Assembly: GCA_021396245.1 (NCBI GenBank)
Contig: WNYE01000057.1
Span: 219,122 to 283,121, forward strand
Reading direction: 5' to 3'
From: Sporothrix humicola
Lineage: Eukaryota; Ascomycota; Sordariomycetes; Ophiostomatales; Ophiostomataceae
Length of the DNA stretch: 64,000 bases
The translations under genes were made by a program, and so were the position numbers. Shown here in pieces: positions 44,501-57,200 of the stretch; the stretch's first letter is position 1, and each line of letters starts with the position of its first letter. Under the pieces are notes generated by a model that worked only from the letters and a program-made list of their open reading frames with translations, did no database searches and was not told where the DNA came from.

Positions 44501-47500
44501 CAAAGTAAAAGAAGGAAAAGCTAAAGATACATGAGCAGCGTCACTCTCGTGGAGGCCCGCCACGGAATTCGACGAGCGAGGAGGTAAGTACAACCCAAGT
44601 GCACCTTCCTTTACACAGTAGTGAACGTTTGCTCTTTCCTCCCTCCGGCCGTGCCTTCCCCCTCTAATAGCGTCATCAAGCGCTCCTGCCCTGTGCACTT
44701 TGAAACCAACAGACAACGCTTGCAATTGCTATTTTATTTTTCAGTTTGGCGAGTACGAGCAGCGCAAATGCAGCAACAGCAAGAGCGTGGCTCGCATGGG
44801 CAGGAGCTGAGAGAAGACCCTCTTCTCCACAGTTACGAAGGAGGACGCAAAGCGTTGCAACATACCCCAAAGTAAAAGCGGAATCTTCTCCGCTAGGAAG
44901 CTGGGGTGGTCGGAAAGTGGGCACCAATCACCACGCACAGATTTAGAAGGACCCGTTAATATGGATCTCAGAGAGCCAATCATATTGCACGCTTAATCGT
45001 CGTCTGGAAAAGGTCTCCCGCAACGCGGCAGCGATAAACTGAGAAGAGAGAACTGTCTCGCTGGAGAAGACAATGTTCGATTTCCAAGCATGGCCTTCAG
45101 CTGGGACTGGCCTGGCTCGCTCGCTGCAGATTGACTCGTTAGCCAGCAGTCTACTACCAAAAGCGGCAACGAAACAAGAGCATCACAACTTGGAGCAGAG
45201 ATTGCTGGCCGCCATAAAACACAAGAGAACAAGCAGGCATTTCACTGCACAGACGACGTAATTCTCTCTTTTCATTCTCGGCAGAGACGAAAAAAACGTG
45301 GCTTTGATGGCAGTTACGAGATCTTCTAACCGTCGTCTAGCCGGATGATGGAAGGGATTATCATTTGAAATGTATCCAGTGGCTGAATTATAGACAGACC
45401 AGTGAGATGGGATATAATCAGCAACATTCTACGGAGTAGATGGTCGACATGGCGTCGAGCATCAAGGAATAGTCACATTGCCTGCCAGACAAAAGTGGCG
45501 TTTTGAGGGGACACGATCACAAAGACAACCAACGATATATTGGGGAACTGGCTTCTGAAAGTCGAAATAAAACCACATGGCCGCCAAGGGACTAGACACA
45601 GGAGGACGAGAAACTAGAGAAACAAAATCCGGTGAAATTGACAAAACAAATAACGAGACATTGGAAAAATACATGGTACGCGAAGAGAAATGGAGAAACA
45701 GGAGAAACGAGCTGAAAAGGCTTGGCCGAGTTAAAAGACTTGGTGTGCGGCTTGGTGTGCGGCTTGGTGCATATGCCATGAGAATACGTCGTGGGCATTT
45801 TATTCTTCTCTTGGCTTGTCTCGACGTTTTTATGAGTTGGATTTTTGCACAGACGGTGTCTTTGATCATCAGTAACAGTCACAAAAGCGAACAGACCCCG
45901 GTGGCTTCAATGGCTTCTGATGGCTTGGTCACATCGTCTTTGAATTCGCCATTGCTTTCACGCCAGTTTGACTTGGAGGCACACGGCCTCACGGGCACAT
46001 GGCGTGAGGAGGCTAGTAAAGAGTGTGGTTGAGGCCGTGACAGGAGGCCAAACGCCATGTGGCTTTTGGCTTTGGCTTTTTGTGTCTGGCCAGTAGAATA
46101 GGCGTTCACTTGGGGTTCTCGGAGCGTCCGTGGATTTGGAGAACGCTTCTAGGATTTCAAAACTTTCCAAAACTCTTGGAAGACATTCGCGTATTGGGAT
46201 GTGTCAAATAATTTTAATTGAGTGTTCAGGCCAACAGAAAAGACGACATATGTTTGATTGTAAACGCTGGTCAAGCCGATGACTATGGTGAGCATGTTAA
46301 GCCTCCAAAGTCAACACGGTCCATATCGCCTCTCATTTTTATGCATTTTCATATTTTTCTGGGGTAGTAGTTAATCTTACAACCAACACCAAAAATACTA
46401 AAATGCACTGGCCACACGACTTACTTCTTTGTTAGCCATTTGGTTTTTCTTCTGTTAGTTTTTGGCTTAGGTGTGGCAGCCCTGAATTACTCCGAGCAAC
46501 TACTCCGAACGGGGCGGTTTCCACTCTTCTTTTTTGGTCTTGGCTCTTTGTCTTCCATCCTTCCTTGATCGCTGACAGGGCCTCCGGAAACCAGACAGCG
46601 AAGCGACAGCGACAGAGACAGCGGGAAGGACGGAACGGCTGGGGGATACATGATTTCGTGTCTCAGTCTGCCGGGATTGGAGAACCGTCTACAACTGTGA
46701 AAAAAGAACACTATTTTGCTCCATTTTACTCTATTTTCTTTCGTCTCTCGAGGAACTCGACCACCGAGGCCGACACAAAACACGTGCCCGGCATGCAGGA
46801 CGCCACATTTTCTTGGGCTAAGAGTATCTCTATTCTCTTGGTGTTCGCTTGGACAAAAAAAAGAAGAAAATAGTTTTCTAGGGCGCGGAGTAAGAGAAGA
46901 GACAGGTGAAAAAACAGAAGCCAAATTGAGGAGAGAGGGGCAAGGGGGTCGGCTATGAAAGGAGGAGAAAGAGGGGGAGCGCAATTATGCCCCGAATGTG
47001 TGAAATGGGTTAGACCGGGAGCACAGTCATAAATAAAATCAAACAAATCAAAGCGAGGACGGAGGATGGAGAAGCTACTGGGAGCCGCGGAGAACGACTG
47101 GGAATTACTGACGCAGTGAATGAGGGGGCGATGCAAGCGAGTCTGGAGTACTCCGAATTACGGGAATTACCACATTTGTTAGTAAAACAAAGGATTGATC
47201 GAAAGATAGAAGCACGGGGTATTAATCGTGAGAATAATGGATGTAAATTAGTGCCTGTGGCGGCATCACGTGACATTGTAAACAATGTCAATTTGTGTCC
47301 TCACAAATGACGATTTAGAAAATGTATCAGTAGGACACGGTTATTCTACTGTTTCTTTTGTGATTATCGCACGTCGGAAACAGCATGATACATAAAATCG
47401 GCACATTACAATGTTGGGAGATAGGGCCTACAGGGATATAAAACGTGAGACCAACAGACAAAACCAGACTGTTGGCTGATGGTGGTTGCAAACAAATCAA

Positions 47501-48466
47501 AGATAAAGGCCATTGTCTACTGCTCTCTAACAGTGCACACCCAGGAACAAGTGTACCAGGTCACACATTATTTTAGCTGTCCCAATGGCAGAGCTGTGGG
47601 AAAGTTTTACAATTTTAAGGGTGCAAACGAGGAGGGGATCATTATAATATAGTGTGTGTGGGGGAAGTCGAAATACTACTAATTTACTGAGCATGAAGAC
47701 ATCGAGACGGGGACAGTACAGAAGCTGAAATGCCTGTCAACAAAATAGGAGAGGCGTCCCAAGCAAAGCCTGTGCTGCTGCATGATAGGTTGGCATTTCC
47801 GGCCTGCAAATATCCCCGAAAATACACAAGTGAAAACCTTGGCAGCCACGCATAATTTCTGTGTGGAGTAGTTAGTATATAGGCTACACGGTCTCCTCGT
47901 ACTCGGACGCGGAGAGAGAGAACGACGGGACTGTCTTGCTGGATGCAGTCAAGACACAATCTGGGGATGATTAGCCACAACGTCTGTGAGCATCGTCTGT
48001 GTGTTTTTGAGTGACGCATATTCAGTAGACGTGTGTGAATATTCATATGAGAAGCGGTTTTCCGTTGAATATTTAATGCACGAAATCTCTAAATATACAT
48101 GTCTATCGGATTCTCTAATCCCGACCGCTGTTCATCTGCATGCATCTCATTTTGATTCCAGAAGATCTCGCCCTATCCCGACATTACGGGCCTCCAAGAT
48201 GCATTCCTTTTTCTTGGCAATAAATGGTACTCTTAAGTTCAGTATATCTAGTATTTAGTTACTCAGTGTGCTCTCCGCATATACTCCGACAAACCCTGGG
48301 GAAAGGAGTAGAGAAGCTCGCTTTCCCATCTGGGAAGTTTGCCCAAAACGGACTGGAATCGTGAACGGAAGCTGGCCCGGATGTGATGAGATTGGACGAT
48401 GCCAGTAGACCGCTTTTTGCCATGTGGCAATGAAAGCATCCACGTACGATGCACTTCGGAGAATGA

Positions 48467-48750
48467 CTATCGATCTGCAGCTTGAGTGTCTACTGGAATA
48501 CACTTGACGACCACCGGCTCCTCTTGTCCGGCCGAGCCAGCCGTAGCCTCGGACAAGACGTAGGATTTTGGAGAAGGCGAAAGGGGTAAGGGGAAGGCCC
48601 ATCTAGTGTATTCTGCAGACGGAATATTGGTGACATGAGCAGTGCACGTCGCATCTCCACGACGCTCAAGCCAGTCTCTCGGGTCTTGCGTGCCATTCGT
48701 CTTCCAGAACAACGCAGTCTGCAGTCTGTAGCCTGCAGACTGCAGTAATC
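48467..48750 (-). other. Unassigned coding-like open frame
   Basis: The minus strand is open for about 90 codons, ending at a stop at 48467, and reads for example RDWLERRGDATCTAHV and SAEYTRWAFPLPLSP. It has no ATG at its head, but CTGCAG acceptor-like sites lie at its 5' end. It could be a terminal exon of an unbuilt gene, a remnant, or chance. I do not recognise the sequence. Confidence 0.15.
48714..48743. repeat. Inverted repeat with perfect 11-bp arms
   Basis: GCAGTCTGCAG (48714-48724) and CTGCAGACTGC (48733-48743) are exact reverse complements around an 8-base loop. It could form a stable hairpin in RNA or DNA. No associated gene end is evident. Confidence 0.75.
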
Positions 48751-49936
48751 AAGACGAAGCCTCTTTGTTTGATCCTTCCACATTTTGAGACTGCCTGTGG
48801 AATCAAACAAGATGTACCAAATTGCCAGACTCAAGAGTCAAGACTAAATACTCTAGACCCGAAGAGATTTTCTGTAAAAGGACGGCGGCCAGGCACACTT
48901 TGATACTACACAGGCATGTCTGGAGGGGGAAAAAATATTGATAAAAAGATAAATTCATGCATGGAGATAGGGAAGGAGCCAAAGGATTGTGGAGAACCCA
49001 ACACAATATTGAAATCTTGATAACGAACTCCGTTCCAAGGGACGGAAGGCAAGGTACGAGGTGCCACGCATCATGTGAATAAAAAGGGAGATGTGGTACA
49101 TGCAATGTCGTGAAATGGTTGCCGTGAGGGCTGATTATGAGATTATGTTGGGCGATGTCCACGATCCTTCATCATGCATCGTTATTATGGGGTAACATTG
49201 GCACAATTGATTAACACATTATAGTTGTGATATACACTCATAGATTTCAATGTTCATTTAATATATATTTGTTAATGCTCTTATCGAGTCAATGGTTGAC
49301 ATATGTACCTCTCAGAAGGGAAAACTCCATGGTGCCACTTTCATCTTTATTTGTCTTCCACATACTATGCTTAGCTATAACAAAGACAACAACAACGGAA
49401 CAAAGAGGTGAGCAAAATAGTGCTGATTGTATATCTGTACAGTTGTTCTCCCATTAGGGAAGACAATGAAAATGAGAAGAGGCTATAGCTTTGTCGTCTT
49501 TCTATGACGAGGTAAAAGAAACAGGTAGCCTGATGCGAACAAGGTAGGGTACAAGTAAAAAATGCAGATGATCTATTAGAAGATGTTGGGAGGCAATGGT
49601 AATGGCCCAACAAATGGAACAGCAAAACGCGCAGAATGAGATAGTAAAAACACACATCAGGAGTCCCTGACATACATGACTAAAAACCCATAAAACACAT
49701 ACACACATACACTCAATATAAATCTCCTCCTTGTCAACCTCACTCTAAATATGCCATCCGGTTGCAGGAGCACCTCTCCTTGCGGGTATAATGGATGCAT
49801 ATCACAAATCCCTTTCATCTTATCATCTTCATCGTCTCATAAAATATCCCGTCCGTCCGATGTCGTCCAAAAATGCCCCCACCCTGTTGTTGTATATGCC
49901 CGAAAGATAGGAAAGTTGTTGCCAGTGATACTTTGC

Positions 49937-52684
49937 TTAGTTCTCACCAGCGGTGGCCGTGCTCAAACCGACCTTCTTAGCCGTGTCTGTGCTGCCAATG
50001 CTGGTGCTCGTGTCCCGGCGGCGAGCCATATGTGTCGTGCGGCTGCCGACGACAGGAGTCGCAGGCGTGGACTGTCCAGCAAACGCGGCGACCTTCTTCT
50101 TGGACTTGGCCATCATGATGATGCCGCCGTCCGAGTCGCTGTCGTCGTCCTCTTCAGAGAAGCATCGGCTGTTGCCGCGGACAGGAGTGGCCAGCGGCGT
50201 CCGGGAAGAAGCGCTCGTTGCACCCACACCAGCACCTGAGCCAGTGTTGGCCGCATCAATCTCAACAGGGATGGCGCCGCCACTGCCCCACCCCTGCTGG
50301 TCTTTGAGACCGACGAGCGGGAATGCAGCGGGCTCTTTGCCGAGCATAGCAGGCGGCGTCAGCGAGTCAGAGACGTCAACAGGACCGCTGACAATGCCAG
50401 GGTTACCCAGGAAATCGCCTTCCATGTCGTTCGACACCGATGAAGCACCGCTCAACAGAGCAGGCAGCGACGGGTCAGACTGGAAGGCCATGGTCATCAT
50501 GGCATTGGAGCTGCCCTTGCGGTGACCTGGGTGGTTGCCGCCGGCACTGCTGCCCACACTGCTGCTGTTGACAAACGAGTGGTGGGTCATCTCGCTGGGG
50601 CTAGTGAGAGGTGTTTGGTTGAAGCCTTCCTCGAGAGACACAGAGCTGGACGAGGTGGCAGTGGCAGGGCCGGTGTGTGCTTGCGTGACCAAAGTCTCGC
50701 TGGCTTGACGAGGCGATGGTGGGCAAGGAATGCTTTCCGGGTTGGCAGAAGCAGTGGTTGCCATGGATGTGCCAGGCAGCTGAGAGACGGGGACACCGCT
50801 CGTCGCGTTGGGCAGAGCCGACAGGCTGTTGGACTTGTTACGGCCAACGGTCGTAGTGGTATCCTTGGACAGAATATCCTGCACACGATGGGCTGTGGCA
50901 GGGCGATCCACCAACGAGGCAAATTGTGCTGGCGTCTGGGTTTGCACCTGCGTCTGCGTCTCGGTCTCATCGGATCCAGTTGTCGACGTAGTCAAGTGCA
51001 GTGCCGGCTGATGAGCGTTGCTGCCAGGGGCGTTGGCTGGGCTCAAGCCAACAACGGGACCAGCGCGCTTGTCAGGGTTGGCAAAGACGATACCTGCGCG
51101 GTCGACCGAGCGAGTACGGGCATTGGCGTCGGACGAAGCGCGAGCTTCACGTGTAAAGCGGGTATCAAGCGGAAGCGGCGCCGGACTCGGTGGCACAGTC
51201 TGAACATCGCGCATGATCGAAGAACGGCTCAGAATGGCGTTGGTGATGGAACGGGAGTGGACATGGCGGGTCATCGGGCGGGGAGGCACAGTGGCCGGGC
51301 TAGCTTCGCCAGAACCGTCGAGGTTGTAGTTGTAGACGGTGTTGGCGGCGGGCATCGCGAGCTGGGGTTGGGCTGAGGAACTCGTTTCTACTGCCGACGA
51401 GTCCGTCAGCTGCTGCCGCGACTCGGAGTTAGGGGTTCTCTCGCCTGGCGACGCATACGGGCTTGCGGTCTGGCTCTGGGCCAACGGGTGGTGCGGGTCG
51501 GTCGTACCGGCGGCAGGCGTGCCGTGGCTGGCAGGTGTGCCATGCGTAGTAGCAGGAGCGGTAGGCAGCTGTGTAACCGTAGCAAAGTAGTCGGTCGAGT
51601 CGGCCTTGTGCAGACTCTTGCGGCGAGCGTCGCGCGGGTTGTTGCTCGTGTGGTAGTGGTGGAAGCTCAACGGGCTCGACGAGGTCGGCTGGTGGCCCTG
51701 GCTGTAGGAGTGCATGTGTCCCTGGCTCTGGCTATGGCCGTGGCTACCGAAACCGAAACCATGGCCCAGTCCAAGTCCGTGGCCATGGCTACCGTGGCTA
51801 CCTGTGCTGTTGTGATGTTGGAGGGTGGCGGGAAGAATATTAATGGGTTGAGAGGAGGCAGCAGCAGCCTGTTCAGCGGCAATACGCGAGCTGCTGGCGG
51901 CCGAGCTAGCAGCGCGAACACGAGTAGAAGAAGCGGCAGCGCTCTCGTCACGCTCAGGACGAGGGTGCATCACCTTGTCGACTGCGCGCTTCACAGCAGA
52001 GCGGGCGCGCTGCAGGAAGTTGAGAGGCACGACGGCATCGCCAATTTCCGTATCGTCAACGTAGATGGTGCGGTCCTGGTCGCGTGCCGGGTCGGTCTCG
52101 CTGAGCCAGGCGGGGATGTTGGAAATGTCCTCGGTGACCCAGGGATGGCGCTTGATGTCCCTGAGGCGGATGCGCTTCTCCGGGTTCTTGATGAGCATCT
52201 TGCGCAACAAGTCCAGGAGCGGGTCGCTGATCTCCTCGTATTCGGGCTCAGCATCGCTGCGGTAGGGGTGGACGTTTGTCCGGCTGTAGAGGGAGGAGCC
52301 TGTAGGGTCGGTGTAGATACCAACGGGCTTGAGGCGGCGCTTGGGGATAAAAGCCTCCTCGGTAGCAATCTTGCGGAACATGGAGAACTCGTCTTCGGCG
52401 AGGAAGGGGATGCGGGCGTAGAGGAGACAGTAGAGGGTAACGCCGAGAGACCAGACATCGATCTGTTCGGACACCCGTGGGGGTTCCTTGTCGATATCGG
52501 TGTAGCAGAGCTCAGGGGCGAAGAAAGCCGGTGTGCCAACAGTCTTGGACAGCTCACGGTCGTCGTCAAAGTCGCGTGCCTCAGCTTCCGAGACAGTAAC
52601 GTCGGGCTCACCGTCGCGGATGGGGCGGCCAAAGTAGGAGACACCAAAGTCGGAAATCTTGACGTGGAAGCCCTTAGACCACAG

Positions 52685-52716
<32 letters not shown>

Positions 52717-54272
52717 CGCCGTGGTAGTGCAGGTACTCCAGACCCAGGACAGTGTCGCGGAAAGCGATGCGGGCCTGGTGGATGTTGAAGCAGGGCACGT
52801 ACGAGAAGTCGTCGGCGTAGGGGTCGTGGACCATTGAGTTGAAGTCGAGACCTGAGAGGTGGGACATGACAGAGTCAGTGACACTGGGCGAGCGGTGGCG
52901 TTGGCGGCTGTTGTCATCCATGTAGGCACCAAACATGCTGCCGTCGAGAGCGTTGGACATGGCGTTGCCCGGGTGCCGCAGGCCGGGTGTCTGTGAACCG
53001 CCATCAAAGTGGTCGTCATAGTCATCATCGTAGTCGTCTTCGTCGTCGCTAATGTCCTTCATACGGAAGTTGCCACGACGGTCGCCGCCGTCTTGTGCCA
53101 TGTAGGAGAGTGGAGAAGCGTCTGAGGAGTAAGAGTGAGGAGTGGGTGCGCTGGCGACGGAAGCGGAGGAGGCGACGCGGGAGGGAGCACGGGAAGTGGC
53201 GCGCGAGATGGGATGGGACTCGAGCAGGGACGCATCCGGGCCGAGCCCGGTGCTGGGCACGTACCACCATGGCGGCTGGCCGTCCTCATCGTCGGCGGTG
53301 ACGTGGTACAGAGTGGTCCACTCGTTGACGGGAGGTGGGGTTCCGTTGGCGCGTGCTTCCTTGAGAGCACGGATCGTGGCCTTGCGCTCAAGGACAGCGT
53401 GCCAGTTGCACTCGCCAGGAGCCAGCTCTTTGCCGTGAACACCCTGCTCGAAGCGGTAGCGCTCAAAGTAGCAAATGTTGGGCAGGCCCTTCTTCCGCCA
53501 TGTCATCTCGCCGCGCTCGACGTACTCGAGAACCATGTAGATCTTTTGCAGTTCCGGGTCATCAATGACCTCGAGGAGGGCAACAATGTTCTCGTGGCGG
53601 ATCTTCTTGAGGATGGCAATTTCGCGCTTCGTGTTCTGCTGGGGGTCGACGGCTGAGACTTTGCCGAGACGGCGGGTCTTGGAGAGGCGGGGGATGATCT
53701 TGATGGCGACCATGCGGCCGTCACGGTTGTCCTGGGCCAGCTTGACCTTGCCGTGCTGGCCACGGCCAATCTCTTCGAGGACCTGGTACTCGTTGATCGT
53801 TTTCCGGCCGGTGGTGAAGTCCCGATCGACGGTAGCAATGTGGGTTCTAGGCGGTTAGCAGGCATGAAGAAAGACGAGACGGTTGACATGGGGCACAGAA
53901 GGTGTGAACTCACTCTCGGACGGGCTGCCGTGGTGTGCCGTAAGAGTGCTCGCGTGAGAAGTCGCCGGGGGGTGTAGAGACGGCGCTGTCGGGGATGGGG
54001 CTGACAGTTGCCGAGGCAGAGGGCGTGCCAGCCGCTGCTGCGAGTGCCGCAGAAGCAGAGGTTGTCGAGGCCATGGAGGCCATCGTCGGCACGTGTGGAG
54101 AGGAGTGGGAGGGTTGTTGCGGACTGAAGACGCCTGGGGAGGAGGCGGGAGTGACGCTGGCTGTGCGGATGCAGGGCTGTGGCGAGGAGGGAGAGGAGAC
54201 GGATGTGACGGGGAGGAGGTTGAGCAGATGCGGGTGGTGCGGCCGCGAGGGCCGTGGGTGTTCGGGCTCCAT
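49937..54272 (-). CDS. CaMKK-type Ser/Thr protein kinase (Ssp1/CAMKK family)
   Basis: Two exons, complement(49937..53846, 53914..54272), encode 1422 residues. The join reads PVRE-THIATVDRD. A Ser/Pro-rich N-terminus of ~125 residues precedes the kinase. The Gly-loop is IGRGQHGKVK (146-155) and the catalytic Lys169 lies in VAIK. A basic insert after it (RLSKTRRLGKV) corresponds to the Arg/Pro insert typical of CaMKKs. A low-complexity, acidic insertion of about 235 residues follows the hinge (LEYVERGEM). The catalytic loop HRDIKPAN starts at His499, DFG is at 519-521, and the activation segment ends GTPAFFAPE. The C-terminal 750 residues are disordered, Ser/Thr/Gln/His-rich. Family members respond to calcium/calmodulin or stress and activate CaMK and AMPK-type (Snf1/Ssp2) kinases. 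Membership in the wider Elm1/Sak1/Tos3 group is the main alternative. Confidence 0.92.
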
Positions 54273-57200
54273 GGTGGAGGAGGGAAGGAGAGAGAAATTC
54301 GAGAAATTCGAAGAGGCGTGAGGGGTCGTGTGAGTTTTCTCAGGGCAGAAGCGCCCGTCGGCGTCGAAGAAGGGATTACTGCAGAGACATTTGGTGGTCG
54401 ATGCGGACGCAAGAGAGCGACGACGATCTCGAGGGAGTGTATGAGAGAGAGCGTGACAGTCAGGCCGGATCAGAACGGGTCAGAGAAAGTATCGTGAAGT
54501 CGAGAGTTGAGAGACTCAATGTCTCTTGTGTTGAGAGAAAGAAAAGTCGCTTGTTTCGTCGTTCCCAAAAGATAAGGCGGGATTACGAAACTCTTTTGTC
54601 GAGGCCCGGGAGGGAACGGCGAGAAGAAAGCGTAATAACGTAAAAGCGGGAGAGCGTGAAAGCGTAAAGGCTTCAGAAGTCAGAGAGCGTAAAAGAGCGC
54701 AGGGTCGTAGGGTCCGGTTCGTTTTTTGCGCGGGCGGGAAACAGGGAAAAAAGAGGGGACCCGTTTATAAATCTGACGTGGGTGAGGGAGAGTCTGAGTC
54801 TGAGAAGAGTTGGGAGGTTAAAAAAGGACCGGATGTATGTGAGGATATGAGTATGGCAACGAAGTGAAAACTAAAGGAAAGTGAGGTATGGGGAATGGAA
54901 AGAAAAGACGGAAGATCGTGAGGCTTGGGTCGAGGTCGAGTTCCTGGCCTCTTGCTCTTTCCTCGGGTTTTGGGCAGTTTGGGTTGTTCTTGCTTGTTCG
55001 ATGATCGGCCAGAGTCGAAAAAGGAGGGAAAAGGAGGGACGAAAGGGGACAGAAGGAGGGGAGACAGAAGAGGGAAAGAGCAAAGAATGAGTGGGAAGGC
55101 GCTGTTGGTGCGGTGGGTTTAGTGGGTTTGGTGGGCGGGTTGGGGCCGTTTTAGTGGGTAAAAGTGGTTTGTGGGTGGTTTTCGCGGTCGTTGGCGGTCT
55201 TAGCGGTTTAGCGTTGGGTGACAGATGGGCTTTAGCCGGTGTTGTATTCTTTTGTTTCTTGTTCTTTTGTCTCCCTGACCCTTTTTCGCCGGGGTTTTCA
55301 CAGCGTATTCGAAGCGATTGACAGGGGATTGGACAGGATAAGGCCGATACAGGCGATAGCGGCGAACAGTGACGAAGGGACAGCCTGGGGTGTCCTTTCT
55401 CGCCTTTTGGATTTTAGCTTTGGTGGGGTTGGGCGAGTTTAGTTGCGAGAGAGATGGCGAAAAACTCAACGGGCTGTGTCAGAGTCACTGGAACGGTGCG
55501 AGCAAGGTCACTGATAGCGCGGCAGGGGGGCGTTTTGGGTCTTGGCTTGGAGGACTTGGAGGTATCGATATTGTTGATAGTGAGGTAAGATACGTCGATA
55601 CTTTCTTTTTGATTGATTGTTGAGGTGTCAATCAAAGAAAGTCAAAATCGGGTTTGATAGTGGTGCGGACTTGCACAGTGCGGTACGAGATACAAGGGAC
55701 AGGAGCTGTACAAAAGTACGAGTATTGGTCCCGTTGTTGAGTGTTGGGTTCCGGGTTGGTTGAGACGAACAATGCTCCGTCGTATGTTGATTGTTGTTGA
55801 TTGTGAAAGGGAGAGAAGATGCCGCCTAATTAGAAGACTGGCATCTGTCGATACAGGCAGATGTTGGGAAAGGGGCTCAATGGGGCAATGGTGCCTGGAG
55901 CGAGCAAGAGAAGGCGCGAGGGATCTCGTATGTTACAAAGTCCTTCCTGCCAGGAAGGAACGCACGATGTTCTTTCTGAAATTCTGTCACAAATCAGATG
56001 GTTTTTGGGAAGGCTCAACCGTCAAACACGGGCACGCGAGGAAGAAAATGAGGGAAAGAGGGAAGAGCGAGCGGCACACTCGACACTTTTGCCTGGTTCC
56101 CTTCATTTGAAGAGTCCTGGCACACCACACCACATATTTGTACGAGTATGATGTATCGACTTTTGACTTGCCTTTTCTCGTTGCCCTTTGCCTCCTCTTG
56201 CTCTAAAATCGGTGCCCATCGCTAACATCGCTGCTCTTGGCGCAGGTGTGCTCAATTTACGAGGACGGCGCGCGGCGAAAGAGTTCATGAAAGAGGGGTG
56301 TCGAGGTTCATTCAGGGTGTGGTGCCAGGGCCTGAGGTACTCACAACTCAAAAGGAAGGCACGGGCGGGCGAAAAAACGACAGAAGAAAGTGCTCATCAG
56401 TGGAGACCCACTCTAACAAAGTGCACGGAGCAGCAGCATAAAACGGGAAAGAGCAAGTACCCATCAGGCAATATACTATGGAGAGTACCCGCACTTCGGA
56501 CAAAAAGAGACTTCTGCAGCAAGGGGTGGGTTAGTTTTTTGGGCGACCACTGCCAGGAGTGAGAAAGCATGGCTGGTCTTCAGCGTGAGAAACAGTGTTC
56601 ATCGCGATTGCGTTGTGGTGGTGGGTGATTGACGCTTTTTTGTCTCTGTGTGGTCTGTGTATCTGATACCTCTAAAATGAGTGGAAAAGGCTGGGCAGCC
56701 AGGTACCGCAGGTCAATCGCTACAGGGGGGTGGGACGCTAGGTGGACGCCAGCCTGTCAGGCCAAACCACGCTGGGATAGAGTGCATCATTGCCCTTGTC
56801 CTAGGCCGTCAAGGGCTGGTTCAGAAGGGTTTAGGGCCCCGTCAAGGACCCGTCTGCGAACCCATTTTTAGTATTTCTGCATTTCAGGCACTTGGCATGC
56901 ACGCAAAAACGCACCTCACGAGCTCACGTAAAAAAAATGCCCCATCGCCAATGGTGGCCAGTGCTTTTCAGTGGATGGCGAGGATGGATAAGATGGATGA
57001 GTGTCCATTGCACAGTCTCAGACAGTGAAATAAGTGGGTGCCGTTCTGGTCCACTTATTTCTTATCGCGCCAATAGTGGCTCTTTCCTTGAGGCGGATTA
57101 TGGTTCTGATTGGCCAGACCGAAATCCAAAATTTGAAGATTGCAGGGGAGGGTGTGCCCCTGCTCGTTCTTGTCTCCTTCCTTGCCCATTCTGCGGTTCT

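Larger units (their letters stand above)
41589..49936. other. 8.3-kb gene-empty spacer
   Basis: The left end (to about 42060) is the CT-rich leader of the TRI12-like gene, and the right end is the 3' flank of the kinase. Between them no gene could be built. The open frames are short, overlap on both strands and mostly lack an ATG or good codon use. A tandem GTGCGGCTTGG repeat (three units) lies at about 45743-45772. One slightly coding-like frame and a hairpin near 48.5-48.75 kb are listed separately. Confidence 0.5.

Noticed and set aside
56188..56562. 124-codon open frame upstream of the kinase
   Set aside because: It begins at TTG, has no similarity I can name, and a competing open frame lies on the other strand.
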